From contig DATGHL010000008.1 in the NCBI GenBank assembly GCA_035308025.1, forward strand, positions 94,088 through 158,087: a DNA stretch of 64,000 nucleotides, read 5' to 3'. Both the position numbers and the translations under genes were made by a program. The stretch's first letter is position 1, and every line of letters begins with the position of its first letter. This DNA comes from Candidatus Binataceae bacterium (GTDB taxonomy: Bacteria; Desulfobacterota; Binatia; Binatales; Binataceae). The notes under the pieces were generated by a model, which was given only the letters and a program-made list of their open reading frames with translations, searched no databases and was not told where the DNA came from. Of the stretch, positions 36,617 through 46,200 are shown piece by piece.

Positions 36617-38677
36617 GTGCGCCAAGGCGATAACTTTTTCAATCTTTACAATCACGATTTCGTGCGCGTGGCGGTTGCCATCCCGGCCGTGCGGGTGGCA
36701 GACGCGGCGTTCAACGCCGGTGCGACGATTGCCTTGATGCGTGATGCAGCGGCGCGCAAAGCGGTTGTCGCGCTCTTTCCCGAATTGGGCCTCTCCGCCT
36801 ACAGTTGCGACGATTTGTTCCATCAGCGACCGCTGATCGACGGCTGCCGCGAGGCGTTGTCGCGGATCGTCGCAGCTTCGGCCGAAGCGCCGCTCGTCGC
36901 GGTCGTCGGCAGCCCCCTCGAGGTCGATAATCTGCTTTTCAATTGCGCGATCGTGATTGCGGGCGGCCGCATCCTCGGTGTCGTACCAAAGACCTACCTG
37001 CCCAATTATCGCGAGTTTTACGAAGCGCGGCAGTTCAACGAGGCGGATAGCGCCATCAGCGATACGATCGCGCTCTGCGGCCAAGACGATATTCCGTTCG
37101 GGCCGCGCCTGCTCTTTCAACACGATGAGCAGCCGTTGCTGACCCTGCACGTCGAAATCTGCGAGGACCTGTGGGTGCCGATCCCGCCGTCATCGTACGC
37201 AGCGCTGGCCGGCGCGACCGTGATGGTGAATCTTTCCGCCTCGAACGTCACGATCGGTAAGGCCGGTTATCGGCGGGAACTGGTCGCGAGCCAATCGGCG
37301 CGATGCCTCTCCGCCTACCTCTACTCGGCCGCTGGGCCCGGCGAATCGACCACCGATCTTGCCTGGGACGGTCATGCCTTGATCTGCGAGAACGGCAATT
37401 TGATCGCAGAGTCGATCCGCTTCAACGATGCGCCGCAGCTCATCTGCGCGGAGTTGGACCTTGAGAGGCTGGCGCAGGAGCGGATGCGTCAGACGACCTT
37501 TGGCCAGGCGCGGCGGCGCGAGCGTCGCACACTCGGCGAGTTTCGCAAAATCACCTTTTCGACGCCGCTCCCACGCCGCGAGCCGCTGCTCCTCGAGCGG
37601 CATTACGAGCGCTTCCCCTATGTTCCTGCGGACGCCGCCGGGCGCGACGAGCGCTGCGCAGAAGTCTACGAGATTCAGGTGCAGGGATTGGTCAGCCGGC
37701 TGCGCGCGAGCGGTTTCGCACGCGTCGTGATCGGCATCTCGGGCGGGATCGATTCGACCCAAGCCCTGTTGGTCTGCGCGCAGGCGCTCGATCGTCTAGG
37801 CGCGCCGCGCGAAAACCTGCTGGCCTACACGATGCCCGGTTTCGCCACCAGCGAACGGACGCTGGCCCAGGCACGCCGACTGATGGCCGCGATCGGCTGT
37901 GCGCCGCACGAAATCGACATCCGCCCGGCGGCGTCGCAAATTCTCAAGGATATCGGGCATCCTTACGCCGCGGGTCGCGAGCTCTACGACGTCACGTTTG
38001 AGAACGTGCAGGCGGGCGAGCGCACCAATCTGCTGTTCCGTCTGGCGAATCTCAACAATGCGATTGTGGTCGGGACCGGCGATCTGAGCGAGCTCGCGCT
38101 CGGCTGGTGCACTTACGGCGTCGGCGATCAGATGTCGCACTATGCGGTGAACGCGAGTGTGCCAAAGACTTTGATTCAGCACGTGATTCGCTGGGTGGCG
38201 GAAACCGAGCGCTTCGGCCGCGCGGCCGGCGGCGTCCTTCGCGACATCCTCGCGACGGAGATTAGTCCCGAGCTGGTACCCGCCAACGGCGGTGCGATTC
38301 AGGCCACCGAGACGCTGATAGGCCCTTATGAATTACAGGATTTTAATCTCTACTATACTCTGCGGTTTGGTTATCCACCGCCCAAGATCGCTTTTCTCGC
38401 TTACAATGCCTGGCGCGATCTGACGCTTGGCCGCTGGCCAGATATCCCCCCCGAACGCCGTCACGAATACCGTCTCGAACAGATCAAAGGTCACCTGCGC
38501 ACCTTCGTCTGGCGCTTTTTCAAGCTGAGCCAGTTCAAGCGCAGTTGCATCCCGAATGCGCCGAAGGTCGGCTCGGGCGGCTCGCTCTCGCCGCGCGGCG
38601 ACTATCGCGCGCCCAGCGACAGCGAGGCCACCGCCTGGATGGAGCAGCTCGAACTAATCCCCGATCGCGAGCCATAA
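36617..38677 (+). CDS. nadE: Glutamine-dependent NAD synthetase
   Basis: 686 residues from GTG 36617. The N-terminal nitrilase-type glutaminase has its triad: Glu in FPELGLS (near 54), Lys in VPKTYLPN (near 124) and Cys in EICEDLW (near 180). The C-terminal synthetase has the P-loop GISGGIDST (near 374) and GTGDLSELALGW. It turns deamido-NAD into NAD with ammonia channelled from glutamine. The length fits the long fused class. It is a single-gene unit on a leader of about 290 bases in which no element was recognised. Confidence 0.95.
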   Translation: MRQGDNFFNLYNHDFVRVAVAIPAVRVADAAFNAGATIALMRDAAARKAVVALFPELGLSAYSCDDLFHQRPLIDGCREALSRIVAASAEAPLVAVVGSPLEVDNLLFNCAIVIAGGRILGVVPKTYLPNYREFYEARQFNEADSAISDTIALCGQDDIPFGPRLLFQHDEQPLLTLHVEICEDLWVPIPPSSYAALAGATVMVNLSASNVTIGKAGYRRELVASQSARCLSAYLYSAAGPGESTTDLAWDGHALICENGNLIAESIRFNDAPQLICAELDLERLAQERMRQTTFGQARRRERRTLGEFRKITFSTPLPRREPLLLERHYERFPYVPADAAGRDERCAEVYEIQVQGLVSRLRASGFARVVIGISGGIDSTQALLVCAQALDRLGAPRENLLAYTMPGFATSERTLAQARRLMAAIGCAPHEIDIRPAASQILKDIGHPYAAGRELYDVTFENVQAGERTNLLFRLANLNNAIVVGTGDLSELALGWCTYGVGDQMSHYAVNASVPKTLIQHVIRWVAETERFGRAAGGVLRDILATEISPELVPANGGAIQATETLIGPYELQDFNLYYTLRFGYPPPKIAFLAYNAWRDLTLGRWPDIPPERRHEYRLEQIKGHLRTFVWRFFKLSQFKRSCIPNAPKVGSGGSLSPRGDYRAPSDSEATAWMEQLELIPDREP

Positions 38678-38919
38678 GCTCGACGGCAGCACTGCGATCG
38701 AGAAATCGGACCTGTTTCAAGTTTCTAGCCGCCGATTACACTACTTTTGAGTTAGCCGACCGATACAGGCTGACCGCCCAACCGCGGGTCGTAGCCGAAT
38801 TGTTCATCGTGATTGAACAATTCGTTCGCTCCACTTGAACGCCTTTATTAAGAGAAGCGACTTGGCGAACCCGTCATTCAGCTTAGGACGAATAATGGGT
38901 TTGAGCCGGTGAGGTAATT
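38678..38919. other. Intergenic region before the polyphenol oxidase gene
   Basis: 242 bases with no gene. A near-perfect inverted repeat lies at about 38798-38826: CGAATTGTTCA facing TGAACAATTCG around a short loop (ATCGTGAT). It could be an operator or a small hairpin upstream of the oxidase gene. Confidence 0.5.
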
Positions 38920-40734
38920 ATGCGTCTTCTGAGATTATTTCTAGCGTCTTCAGTTTGCTTCGTGCTCGGCGCCTACGACTGTGCGTTCGCTCAGACGCCT
39001 TTGCCGTCATTCCCGCTTTACTGTCAAGGTCCGCTCCAAACGGGGCCTCCCGCGCAGCCTACGCTAACGCCCTACACATGGGCCAGCCAAGGCGCCGGCG
39101 CGGCAAATCCCGCACCTGGCCAGTGCGTGTGGGCCGATCGCGGTCCTCGGCCCGGGGAGATGGTAGGCGGCGACGGCAACAGCATCTGCGATTGGTCCGG
39201 CAGTTTCAGCAATCTGGGCGCCGGACAATTCCTGGAAGTTGGAGTCTACCGCGATCCGGCAGTAAACAACTGCATGCATCTCACGCATTATATTGGCATT
39301 GTGAGCCCGCCATTTTCTGCTGTGCCTGCCTTGCCGCCCTTCGTCAGGCAGAGCATTGCGACCCTCTCCGCGACTCAGATCGCCTCTTTGCGACATGGTA
39401 TCCAGGTTATGATGAGCCGGCAGACTACCGATCCTACGAGCTATCGTTTTCAGGCAAATATTCACGGGACTTACGACACAACCACCACCTCGCAAGAGTC
39501 GCAGGCATGGGATCAATGCGAACATGGGAGTTTTTACTTCTTCTCGTGGCACCGTATGTACCTTTACTTTTTCGATCGTATCCTCAGGACGGCGTCCGGA
39601 GATCCAACTCTGGTTTTGCCGTACTGGAACTGGGGCGACCCGTCGCAACGCAGCCTTCCGAGCGCTTTCTGGCAGCCGAGCGACTCCACCAACTCATTGT
39701 ACATTGCGCCGCCCGGTAGGCCGACGGCGCTTGACAACGGCACGGCTCAGCTTGACGCCGGGACCGTGGACTTCTCGAATGCCTTTGGCTACACGAACTT
39801 CGAATCTGCCAACGGCTCGGGGCTGAGCTTTGGGGGACAAGAAGCTTCAGCCATGCAATTCAATTTTCCTCACGGAGAACTGGAAAGTCAGCCACATGAC
39901 GTCGTGCATGGGGCCTTGGGCGGACTAATGGACGACCCCGACACTGCGGCGCAGGACCCGATTTTCTGGCTTCACCACGCTAATATCGATCGGCTGTGGA
40001 ATCGCTGGCTGCAACAGGGTGGTGGCCGCCAGGATCCTCTCAATGATTCAGCATGGATGAATACAACGTTCGAATTTTTCGATGAAGCGGGGCATGCCGT
40101 TGATCTAACTGGCAGCCAAATCATCGACACGGTTGGAGAGCTAAACTACCGCTACGACGACGATCCTACGACCATGGCGCAATTCCATCCAGTGCAATTC
40201 CATCCAACGCCGGTCAGTCCGCGGCTCATCCTCAAGACCTTGGCGACCAGCCAGGCCGGAGCCGCTCGAATACAACTCTCCGGCGAGCCCGTTAGCGTTT
40301 CCGTGCCCTTGCCCGAAAACGCGGTGTCGCAACTGCGCGCCTTCATCGAGCATAAGGTTGAGAACAAAATCATCCTGCAGTTGAACGACATCCAATATGA
40401 GAGAGCGCGGGGAATCTATTACGAGATATATATTGATCCGCCCAAGGGAGAGAAGGTTAATTTTCACAGTCCTTATTATGTCGGATCACTGAGTTTCTTT
40501 GCGCTAAAGCCGCATTCCATGGCAGGCCATCCAGTTGCTCCAAGGTCAAGCGTTTTCACTGAGTATGACATCTCAAAGCAGGTTCGTGACCTGAGCGCAC
40601 GCGGCGCCTGGAACCCCAAGGAAATGTCGGTAATTCTCGTCCCGCGCGGCTTAGTGAGGCGTAATGGCGAGCCTTTGCCGCTGCCTGCAGGCATCGCGGG
40701 TACGCTAGGAAGAGTTACGATTGCAACTCAATGA
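38920..40734 (+). CDS. Secreted tyrosinase / plant-type polyphenol oxidase
   Basis: 604 residues. A signal peptide (about 1-25, ending AFAQT) points to export. The CuA site includes the IHG histidine and FFSWHRMYLYFFDRI (near 210). The CuB site has PHDVVHGALGG (near 324) and IFWLHHANIDRLWNRW (near 350). After the catalytic domain comes a beta-rich C-terminal domain (YYEIYIDPPKGEKVNFHSPYYVG, read as two adjoining motifs) like the shield domain of plant polyphenol oxidases, which keeps the enzyme latent. It would oxidise phenols to quinones outside the cytosol. Codon use is less GC-biased than in the neighbours, so transfer is possible. Confidence 0.85.
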   Translation: MRLLRLFLASSVCFVLGAYDCAFAQTPLPSFPLYCQGPLQTGPPAQPTLTPYTWASQGAGAANPAPGQCVWADRGPRPGEMVGGDGNSICDWSGSFSNLGAGQFLEVGVYRDPAVNNCMHLTHYIGIVSPPFSAVPALPPFVRQSIATLSATQIASLRHGIQVMMSRQTTDPTSYRFQANIHGTYDTTTTSQESQAWDQCEHGSFYFFSWHRMYLYFFDRILRTASGDPTLVLPYWNWGDPSQRSLPSAFWQPSDSTNSLYIAPPGRPTALDNGTAQLDAGTVDFSNAFGYTNFESANGSGLSFGGQEASAMQFNFPHGELESQPHDVVHGALGGLMDDPDTAAQDPIFWLHHANIDRLWNRWLQQGGGRQDPLNDSAWMNTTFEFFDEAGHAVDLTGSQIIDTVGELNYRYDDDPTTMAQFHPVQFHPTPVSPRLILKTLATSQAGAARIQLSGEPVSVSVPLPENAVSQLRAFIEHKVENKIILQLNDIQYERARGIYYEIYIDPPKGEKVNFHSPYYVGSLSFFALKPHSMAGHPVAPRSSVFTEYDISKQVRDLSARGAWNPKEMSVILVPRGLVRRNGEPLPLPAGIAGTLGRVTIATQ

Positions 40735-41155
40735 TTGGGCGCATGAGGACGTCGCTCGGCGGCAGACGAGCACCCGCCGAGTGCCCCCGGCCGGGACTCG
40801 AACCCGGACTCGCGGCAACCGCAAACGCTAGCCATCCAGAACAAAGAAACGCAAATCAAATAAGGCTTTTTCGCGATCAAGCTTTGTCGAGGCTAGTGCC
40901 GTTTTGCCCCGATTTGTGACAGCCGCTGCCAAACCCCAGCCAAACCGTTTTAGTAAGAATCGTCGCGGTAAAGAATTCGACGAAGCTGCGGCTGGCGCGC
41001 TCGCCACGACGCGACAATCGCCGGCAGCGCGTCAAGCCCGGCACGGACCAATGCCGGCGGCGGTTATCATTTCGTCGGCCAGCACGATCCTGTGATGGCC
41101 TCGACATGCATTAAGAGATTGCCCGCTGCGTAAGCGGTGATGTCGTTATATCCGG
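40735..41155. other. Gene-free boundary region with tRNA-like fragment
   Basis: 420 bases between the polyphenol oxidase and the convergent nitroreductase. No coding sequence is convincing. It includes the tRNA-3'-end-like fragment at 40781-40809. To its right the sequence changes to accessory genes, so this is a likely left border of a genomic island. Confidence 0.5.
40781..40809 (-). other. tRNA 3'-end-like fragment (possible attachment site)
   Basis: Read on the minus strand, it gives a T-arm (stem CCGGG, loop TTCGAGT, stem CCCGG) followed directly by CCGGGGGCAC. That is the layout of the 3' end of a tRNA gene. The remaining tRNA parts are absent: no matching 5' acceptor strand, D-arm or anticodon arm appears in the next 80 bases. 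Such 3' fragments are left behind when integrases use a tRNA gene as attachment site. No integrase is visible in the window, so the assignment is by shape only. Confidence 0.5.
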
Positions 41156-41755
41156 TCAATCGCTCCACTTGTCCCAGTGAATTACGCTGGCGATCGGCTT
41201 GCGTTTGACCTTGACGAAATCGTTCTGGGGCCAGCCAATGGGGATCATCACGCCGAATTTTATCTCTTTGGGGACTCCGAACAGATCGCGGAGCTCGCTT
41301 TCCATAAACATGTGGAAGGTCGTGAAGGTTGTACCCAAACCGAGCGAGCGAGCCGCCACTATCAGATTCTGCGCCGCCGGGTAGAGCGCCGACCACACAA
41401 ACTGCTCAATCGGCGCGTTGGGCGGATAAGCTACCGGACCGCAGACGAAGATGATGGCCGGAACCTCATGCAACGTCTCCGCCAGATGCGTGGCGCCGGC
41501 GATCATTCGACTAGTGACCCGGCCGGTCGTTGACACTCCAACTCCCATCGCCTTAAATCGCGGCGCAAGTAGATCGCGGATTTTCCGCTTTGCTTCAGGA
41601 TTGCGTACAACGATGAAGTCCCATTCTTGGCTGTTGCCGGGACTCGATGCGCGAGTGGCGGCGTAAATCACACGTTCGATCAAGTCCTGGGGCACCGGAT
41701 CGGGCTTCAAGTAACGCGCCGCACTGCAGGTTTCCATCGCTTCGATTACATCCAT
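41156..41755 (-). CDS. Nitroreductase-family flavoprotein
   Basis: 199 residues from ATG 41755, with AGGAG 7 bases upstream. The FMN-binding motifs are CSAARYLKPDPV near the start, ATRASSPGNSQEWDFIVV (35-52), and AARSLGLGTTFTTF near 135-150, followed by IPIGWP. These NAD(P)H-dependent enzymes reduce nitroaromatics, quinones or related compounds in the cytosol. The frame is intact, unlike most genes to the right. The substrate cannot be told from sequence. Confidence 0.85.
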   Translation of the reverse strand: MDVIEAMETCSAARYLKPDPVPQDLIERVIYAATRASSPGNSQEWDFIVVRNPEAKRKIRDLLAPRFKAMGVGVSTTGRVTSRMIAGATHLAETLHEVPAIIFVCGPVAYPPNAPIEQFVWSALYPAAQNLIVAARSLGLGTTFTTFHMFMESELRDLFGVPKEIKFGVMIPIGWPQNDFVKVKRKPIASVIHWDKWSD

Positions 41756-41809
41756 GATCGTCTCCTATTGGATCGAGCAACTTGAATGGGTGGTGGCTCG
41801 CATAAGACA

Positions 41810-41980
41810 TTAGTAATTGTTGGGTCGCGACGAAAAATCAACGACGCGGAGTCCAATCGAGCGCTCGTCCTTGAAACTCTCCAAGTAGAGCCTCCTGCGG
41901 AATTGGTCAAGTAGGCCTAACACGTCTCCCTGGTTTAGTTTTAGACTGGCCGCTTGGCGTTGATGTTGTTCCGTGGTCAT
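41810..41980 (-). CDS. 56-aa ORF coupled to the fic gene
   Basis: ATG 41980 overlaps the fic stop as ATGA, so the two are probably translated together. The product starts MTTEQHQRQAASLKLNQGDV, has a helical middle (LGLLDQFRRRLYLESFKDE) and ends at TAA 41812-41810. It carries no Fic-inhibitory S/T...E(G/N) motif, which the Fic protein itself contains. It might be an accessory or target-binding protein. Support comes only from the overlap, the clean start and stop, and protein-like composition. Confidence 0.4.
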   Translation of the reverse strand: MTTEQHQRQAASLKLNQGDVLGLLDQFRRRLYLESFKDERSIGLRVVDFSSRPNNY

Positions 41981-43101
41981 CGTCGGCTCCCCGTATTCCG
42001 CGGAATCGTCGAAAGATCATAACTCGTGCTCCGCCCGCCGGCGGGATTGCGAACGAGAATGCCGCGATCGACGAGAGACAAAATGTCGCGCAGGGCGGTA
42101 TCCTGGGAACACTTGGCAAGCTTGGCGTATTTCGATGTTGTGAGCTTACCCTCAAAGCCATCCAGCAAGCGGTTCAGTGCGAGGCGCTGGCGTACATTGA
42201 TCGCGACGCCAGCGATAGCTTCCCAGAAGCGTGCCTTTGCGAGAACGGCGCTGAGAGTGGTTTGTGCACCGTTTATGGCCCGGCCCAGACAGCCGAGGAA
42301 CCACTCCATCCAGGCCGTGATGTCCAAGGTTCCTTTCTGCGTTTCCTCAAGAATGTCGTAGTACGCTGCGCGCTCCTCCTGGATTTGCGCCGACATGCTG
42401 TAAAAGCGCTGGGGGCTTTTTTCAGACCGGGCGAGAGCCATATCCGCGACGGCGCGCGCAATGCGCCCATTACCATCATCGAAAGGATGGATAGTGACAA
42501 ACCAAAGATGGGCCATCCCGGCTTTCAGGACCGGATCGGTGTCGGCACGGGCGTTGAACCAAGTCAGAAATGCCGCGATTTCGCTATCGAGTCGGACTGC
42601 CGCCGGCGCCTGGAAATGGACACGTTCGTTGCCGACTGGGCCAGAGACGACCTGTATCGGGCCGGTGCTGTCGTTACGCCAGGCCCCGATTCGGATTTTA
42701 GTCATGCCACTGCGCCCCGTCGGGAACAGGGAAGCATGCCAGGCAAACAGCCTTTCGACCGTCAGCGGTTGATCATACAGGCGCGTCGCATCGAGCATCA
42801 TTTCAACGACGCCCTCAACATGACGGTCCGTTGGCTTGAGGGCGCCGATGTCTATGCCGAGGCGACGGGCGATCGACGACCGGACCTGCTGGGGGTCTAG
42901 CTTTTCACCCTCGATTTCGCTGCTTTTGAGGACATCGGCGGTGAGCGTTTGCAGCACCGCCTCTTGGCGTAGACTAAAGCCTAGCGCCTCCATGTGGCCG
43001 ATCAGACGACCTTGGCGGTGCCTCACCTCAGCAAGAAGTTCGGCAAGACGCTGGCGGTTCCATTGGAACCGCGGCCAATCGTGAAGCTCGTGGATATACA
43101 T
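41977..43101 (-). CDS. Fic-domain AMP-transferase with own inhibitory helix
   Basis: 374 residues from ATG 43101, the usual start of the DUF4172-Fic type (MYIHELHDWPRF). The N-terminal DUF4172 region holds the inhibitory motif (S/T)xxxE(G/N) as SSEIEG (residues 60-65), so it is a class II, self-inhibited Fic. The catalytic motif HPFDDGNGR starts at H205. The last 70 residues form a winged helix (TTSKYAKLAKCSQDTALRDI), which may bind the palindrome just upstream of the gene. Such proteins transfer AMP or related groups to target hydroxyls. The gene is intact. Confidence 0.9.
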   Translation of the reverse strand: MYIHELHDWPRFQWNRQRLAELLAEVRHRQGRLIGHMEALGFSLRQEAVLQTLTADVLKSSEIEGEKLDPQQVRSSIARRLGIDIGALKPTDRHVEGVVEMMLDATRLYDQPLTVERLFAWHASLFPTGRSGMTKIRIGAWRNDSTGPIQVVSGPVGNERVHFQAPAAVRLDSEIAAFLTWFNARADTDPVLKAGMAHLWFVTIHPFDDGNGRIARAVADMALARSEKSPQRFYSMSAQIQEERAAYYDILEETQKGTLDITAWMEWFLGCLGRAINGAQTTLSAVLAKARFWEAIAGVAINVRQRLALNRLLDGFEGKLTTSKYAKLAKCSQDTALRDILSLVDRGILVRNPAGGRSTSYDLSTIPRNTGSRR

Positions 43102-43104
43102 TAA

Positions 43105-43119
43105 CCGCAGACTCTGCGG
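43105..43119. promoter_or_regulatory. Palindrome upstream of fic (candidate operator)
   Basis: CCGCAGACTCTGCGG is a perfect dyad (7-base arms, one central base) three bases before the fic start codon. It is followed by GGATAATATA. A one-mismatch copy lies at 47527-47541. A binding site for the winged helix of the Fic protein is a reasonable guess. Confidence 0.5.
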
Positions 43120-43148
43120 ATAATATAACCGATAATCACCGCATGGCG

Positions 43149-43181
43149 AAGTATTCGCCGCACGTTTTACGGCGAATACTT
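43149..43181. repeat. 12-bp inverted repeat inside the left direct repeat
   Basis: Arms AAGTATTCGCCG (43149-43160) and CGGCGAATACTT (43170-43181) surround CACGTTTTA. The hairpin is perfect in the left repeat and degenerate in the right one. No U-tract follows. Confidence 0.7.
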
Positions 43182-43206
43182 GGATCATCGACGCAGGTTT
43201 ACGGCG

Positions 43207-46200
43207 TCCCCTTTCATTAAGCGCTTTGTCGTGCTGGGCCATTTCTCGTTCGCGCGTATGGTCATGTTTCACGATCTCGAAGATTCAAACTGGCCGGCTG
43301 AGATTGGGATAATAGGTAATCCAGTCATTTCGGAGCTGTTTGCAGGCGCCGGCGTTGGCACGGGAGCTTTCTTTGCCGACGAGTATCAGGTCGACGATCC
43401 GACGATTGCGGCAAAGGTCCCGCTCCTCATTACCGACGCGGATTCAATCGCAGTTCAGCGCGATAGCTGACGTAATGGACGGGAAAAATCTGGCCATCAA
43501 AGGCCCACCCGGCACAGGGAAATCCCAGACGATTACCAATATCGTCGCCGCTGCTTTGGCGCGCAGGAAGTCGGTTCTTTTCGTTGCTGAAAAAATGGCG
43601 GCCCTCAACGTCGTCAAGGATCGACTGGAGAAGGCTGAGCTCGGTCAGTTCTGTCTCGAACTTCACTCGACGAAAGCGCGCAAAAAGGAGCTTCTCGAAT
43701 CTCTGGACCAACGGCTGAAGAAGCGAAGTCGGTTTGAGGGCGCCGAAGACCTCGCGCTAGCGATCATAGAATTGGAACGCAACCGCGACCAGCTTGGCGA
43801 ATACGTCTCTACGATCAATCGCAAGTTTGGTGCGTCAGGCGAGACGATTCATCAGATACTGTGGTCGGAGCAGCGTACGCGAAATGATCGGGATGGCCTT
43901 CCGAAAGCGCTCGAAAAGGTCGAGTTAGCGGGTGCTCACAATCTAACGCGTCATGATCTGGCGAACCTGCGGACCAAGCTCGAGGTCTTGGCGAGCGCGT
44001 ATGCCGACGTCGCGAGCTCGCGAAGGCTGGAAGAGCATCCGTGGTTTGCGATTGGCAACGCACGACTCGACTACTTCGGTCGCGAAAGCCTGATCTCCAG
44101 CTTGGGCGCGTGTCGGGAGGCGTTGAATCACCTCCAATGCCTGCTCGCCGAGCTTGGTGAAACAGTCGGGCATAAGTTTACTGCGACCGTAGAGAACGCC
44201 GAAAAGGTTAAAGAAACTCTCGCTCGGTTACCCGAACCCACAACTGATCTGAGTGCCGCGGAGCTGTATCCAAAGCTGGTTGATCCAAATATAGCCGCAG
44301 TGCTCACAGCATTTTTGGAGGATCAGGCTGACTGGCTAAACGCCGGTCGCAGGCTGGCAGAGTTGGGTCTTGAGCCAGTGGAAGCCGTTAAGGGCGAGGG
44401 CGAGTTGCGGAACCTCGCCGTCTTGGCTGCTGAAATTGCCGCAAACGGAGGAGCCGTCGGACTCAACGATGCGGTAAGCGGTCTTGAGGCACACACGATT
44501 CGTTTCGAAGAAGCTGTCACTTTGATCGACCGACTGGCAAAGGCTTTCGGTGTCTCAGAACCGATAACGCCTGTGATCGCGATCAAGCTGCTCGATGCCG
44601 CGGCGCACGCGGCAGCTCTCCCACCTGAACGCGCCGCTTTCCGTCATGCTCGGTTGGCAGAGGAGGCGGCGCCTGTGGTTCTTCGCCGTGCGCACGGACG
44701 CGCAGCCGAACTCCGTCAGAAAGTCAGCACACTCGAGGAACTCTTCGCAATTCCTCTGGACCGGCCAGCACCCGAATTACGCGGACACGCGACTTGTTTG
44801 CGGAAAGCGAAATTTCCTTCTTCCTTGTGGCGGAGCGACGTACGCACCGCGAAGCTGCGTTATCGCGAAATAAATCTTACGTCCAAGAGCCCGAAGCGCG
44901 GCGAGATGGCGGCGGATTTCGAAGCCGTTGCCGAATGCAATGAGATAGCGACGGGCTTGGCGACTGACGAGCAGCTTCGTGAGTTCTGCGGTCAGCACTT
45001 CCGCGGTCACGAAACACCCTTCGAGCATCTTGTCGAGGTAGCCGAGTTCGCGGTCACCATCCGACGTATGTTTGGCGCGGATCAGGGAATTGATCGCTCA
45101 GTCCGCGAGCTTCTTCTCGAAGGGGTAAACGAAGCGTTTTTGGAGTTGGGCGCCGCCGCTCGCGGCATGCCCCATGACAAGGTCCGGCTGCTTCTTGAGA
45201 CGTTAGACCCTCAAGTCAGTCTTGATCTCCAACTGAACCGGCGCTGCGAGCTCTTACGTAAGGCGCTAGATCTCAAAGACCGCGCACTGACGCTGGGGCT
45301 CAACTCTGACACTACTCAACTCGCGATATTCCAGGAGTCGGTGGACGCCGTCGGATTGTATCGAGATGCCGAAGCGAGAATAGCTGCCAACGATCAGGCT
45401 CGAGAGCTTCTTGGAGCTTATTGGGGTGGACCGCATAGTGATCGTTCTTCGATTAATGGCGCCTTGCAAGCTTCGTCGGCGGTGGAGGTCGCAGCACTGC
45501 CAGATTTCTTGCGGCGGTACCTTTACCATGGTGATCGTGACGAACGAATCGTTGCACTGAGACAGTTACGAGAACGCCTAACTGGAGCGCTGAGCGCGGC
45601 ATTGGAATCCTGGGACCAAGCCAAAGATGGCGGCCATATAGATGAAAAAAACCTTTTCGGCTCAGCGTGTCGGAGATGTGCGCTACGCGATGCCTTAGCG
45701 CGAATCGACTCCGCGCTCGCCCATACCGATCAGCTGATTGTTTGGATTACGTTCCTTGCTGCTCGTGCTCAATGTTTCGAGAGTGGGTTGGGCGACATAG
45801 TTAATGCCTTCGGCGGAAAGTCGCTAGACGCGGCTCAGCTTTCTCGCGCACTAGAGCGGGTGTATCGACGAAGCTTGGCCCGCGCAGCACTGGCCGAATA
45901 TCCGGTGCTTAGTCGCATTCAAGGCTCTCAGCTCTCGAAATGCCGGAAACGCTTTCGTGAGCTGGACGAAGAGATAATCAAGCTTCAACGCAAGCAGCTC
46001 GCGACAGAGCTCAGTCGACGGCCTATAGATCCCGGTTTTAAAGGCGCAACAGCCAAGGAGCACCGCGGCCTAGCCCTTGTGTACCACGAACTCGGCAAGA
46101 AGAAGCGGCACATCCCGGTCCGCGAGTTACTTGGCCGTGCTGGCCGATCGATCCAGCAGTTGAAGCCTTGCTTTCTAATGTCTCCCCTTTCGGTGGCGCA

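Larger units (their letters stand above)
43105..43215 (+). repeat. Imperfect direct repeat, left copy (flanks helicase)
   Basis: About 110 bases that align with 47527-47634. Shared blocks in order are CCGCAGA.T.TGCGGATAATATA, ATAATC, GTATTCG.CG, ATCGACGC, and GCGTCCC followed by TTCATT. The copies differ at many single bases. The right end of this copy is where homology to full-length helicases begins, so the repeat marks the truncation point of the helicase gene. Confidence 0.55.

Noticed and set aside
40781..40880. Complete tRNA gene on the minus strand
   Set aside because: T-arm and 3' acceptor strand are present, but no matching 5' acceptor, D-arm or anticodon arm could be folded in the adjoining 80 bases.
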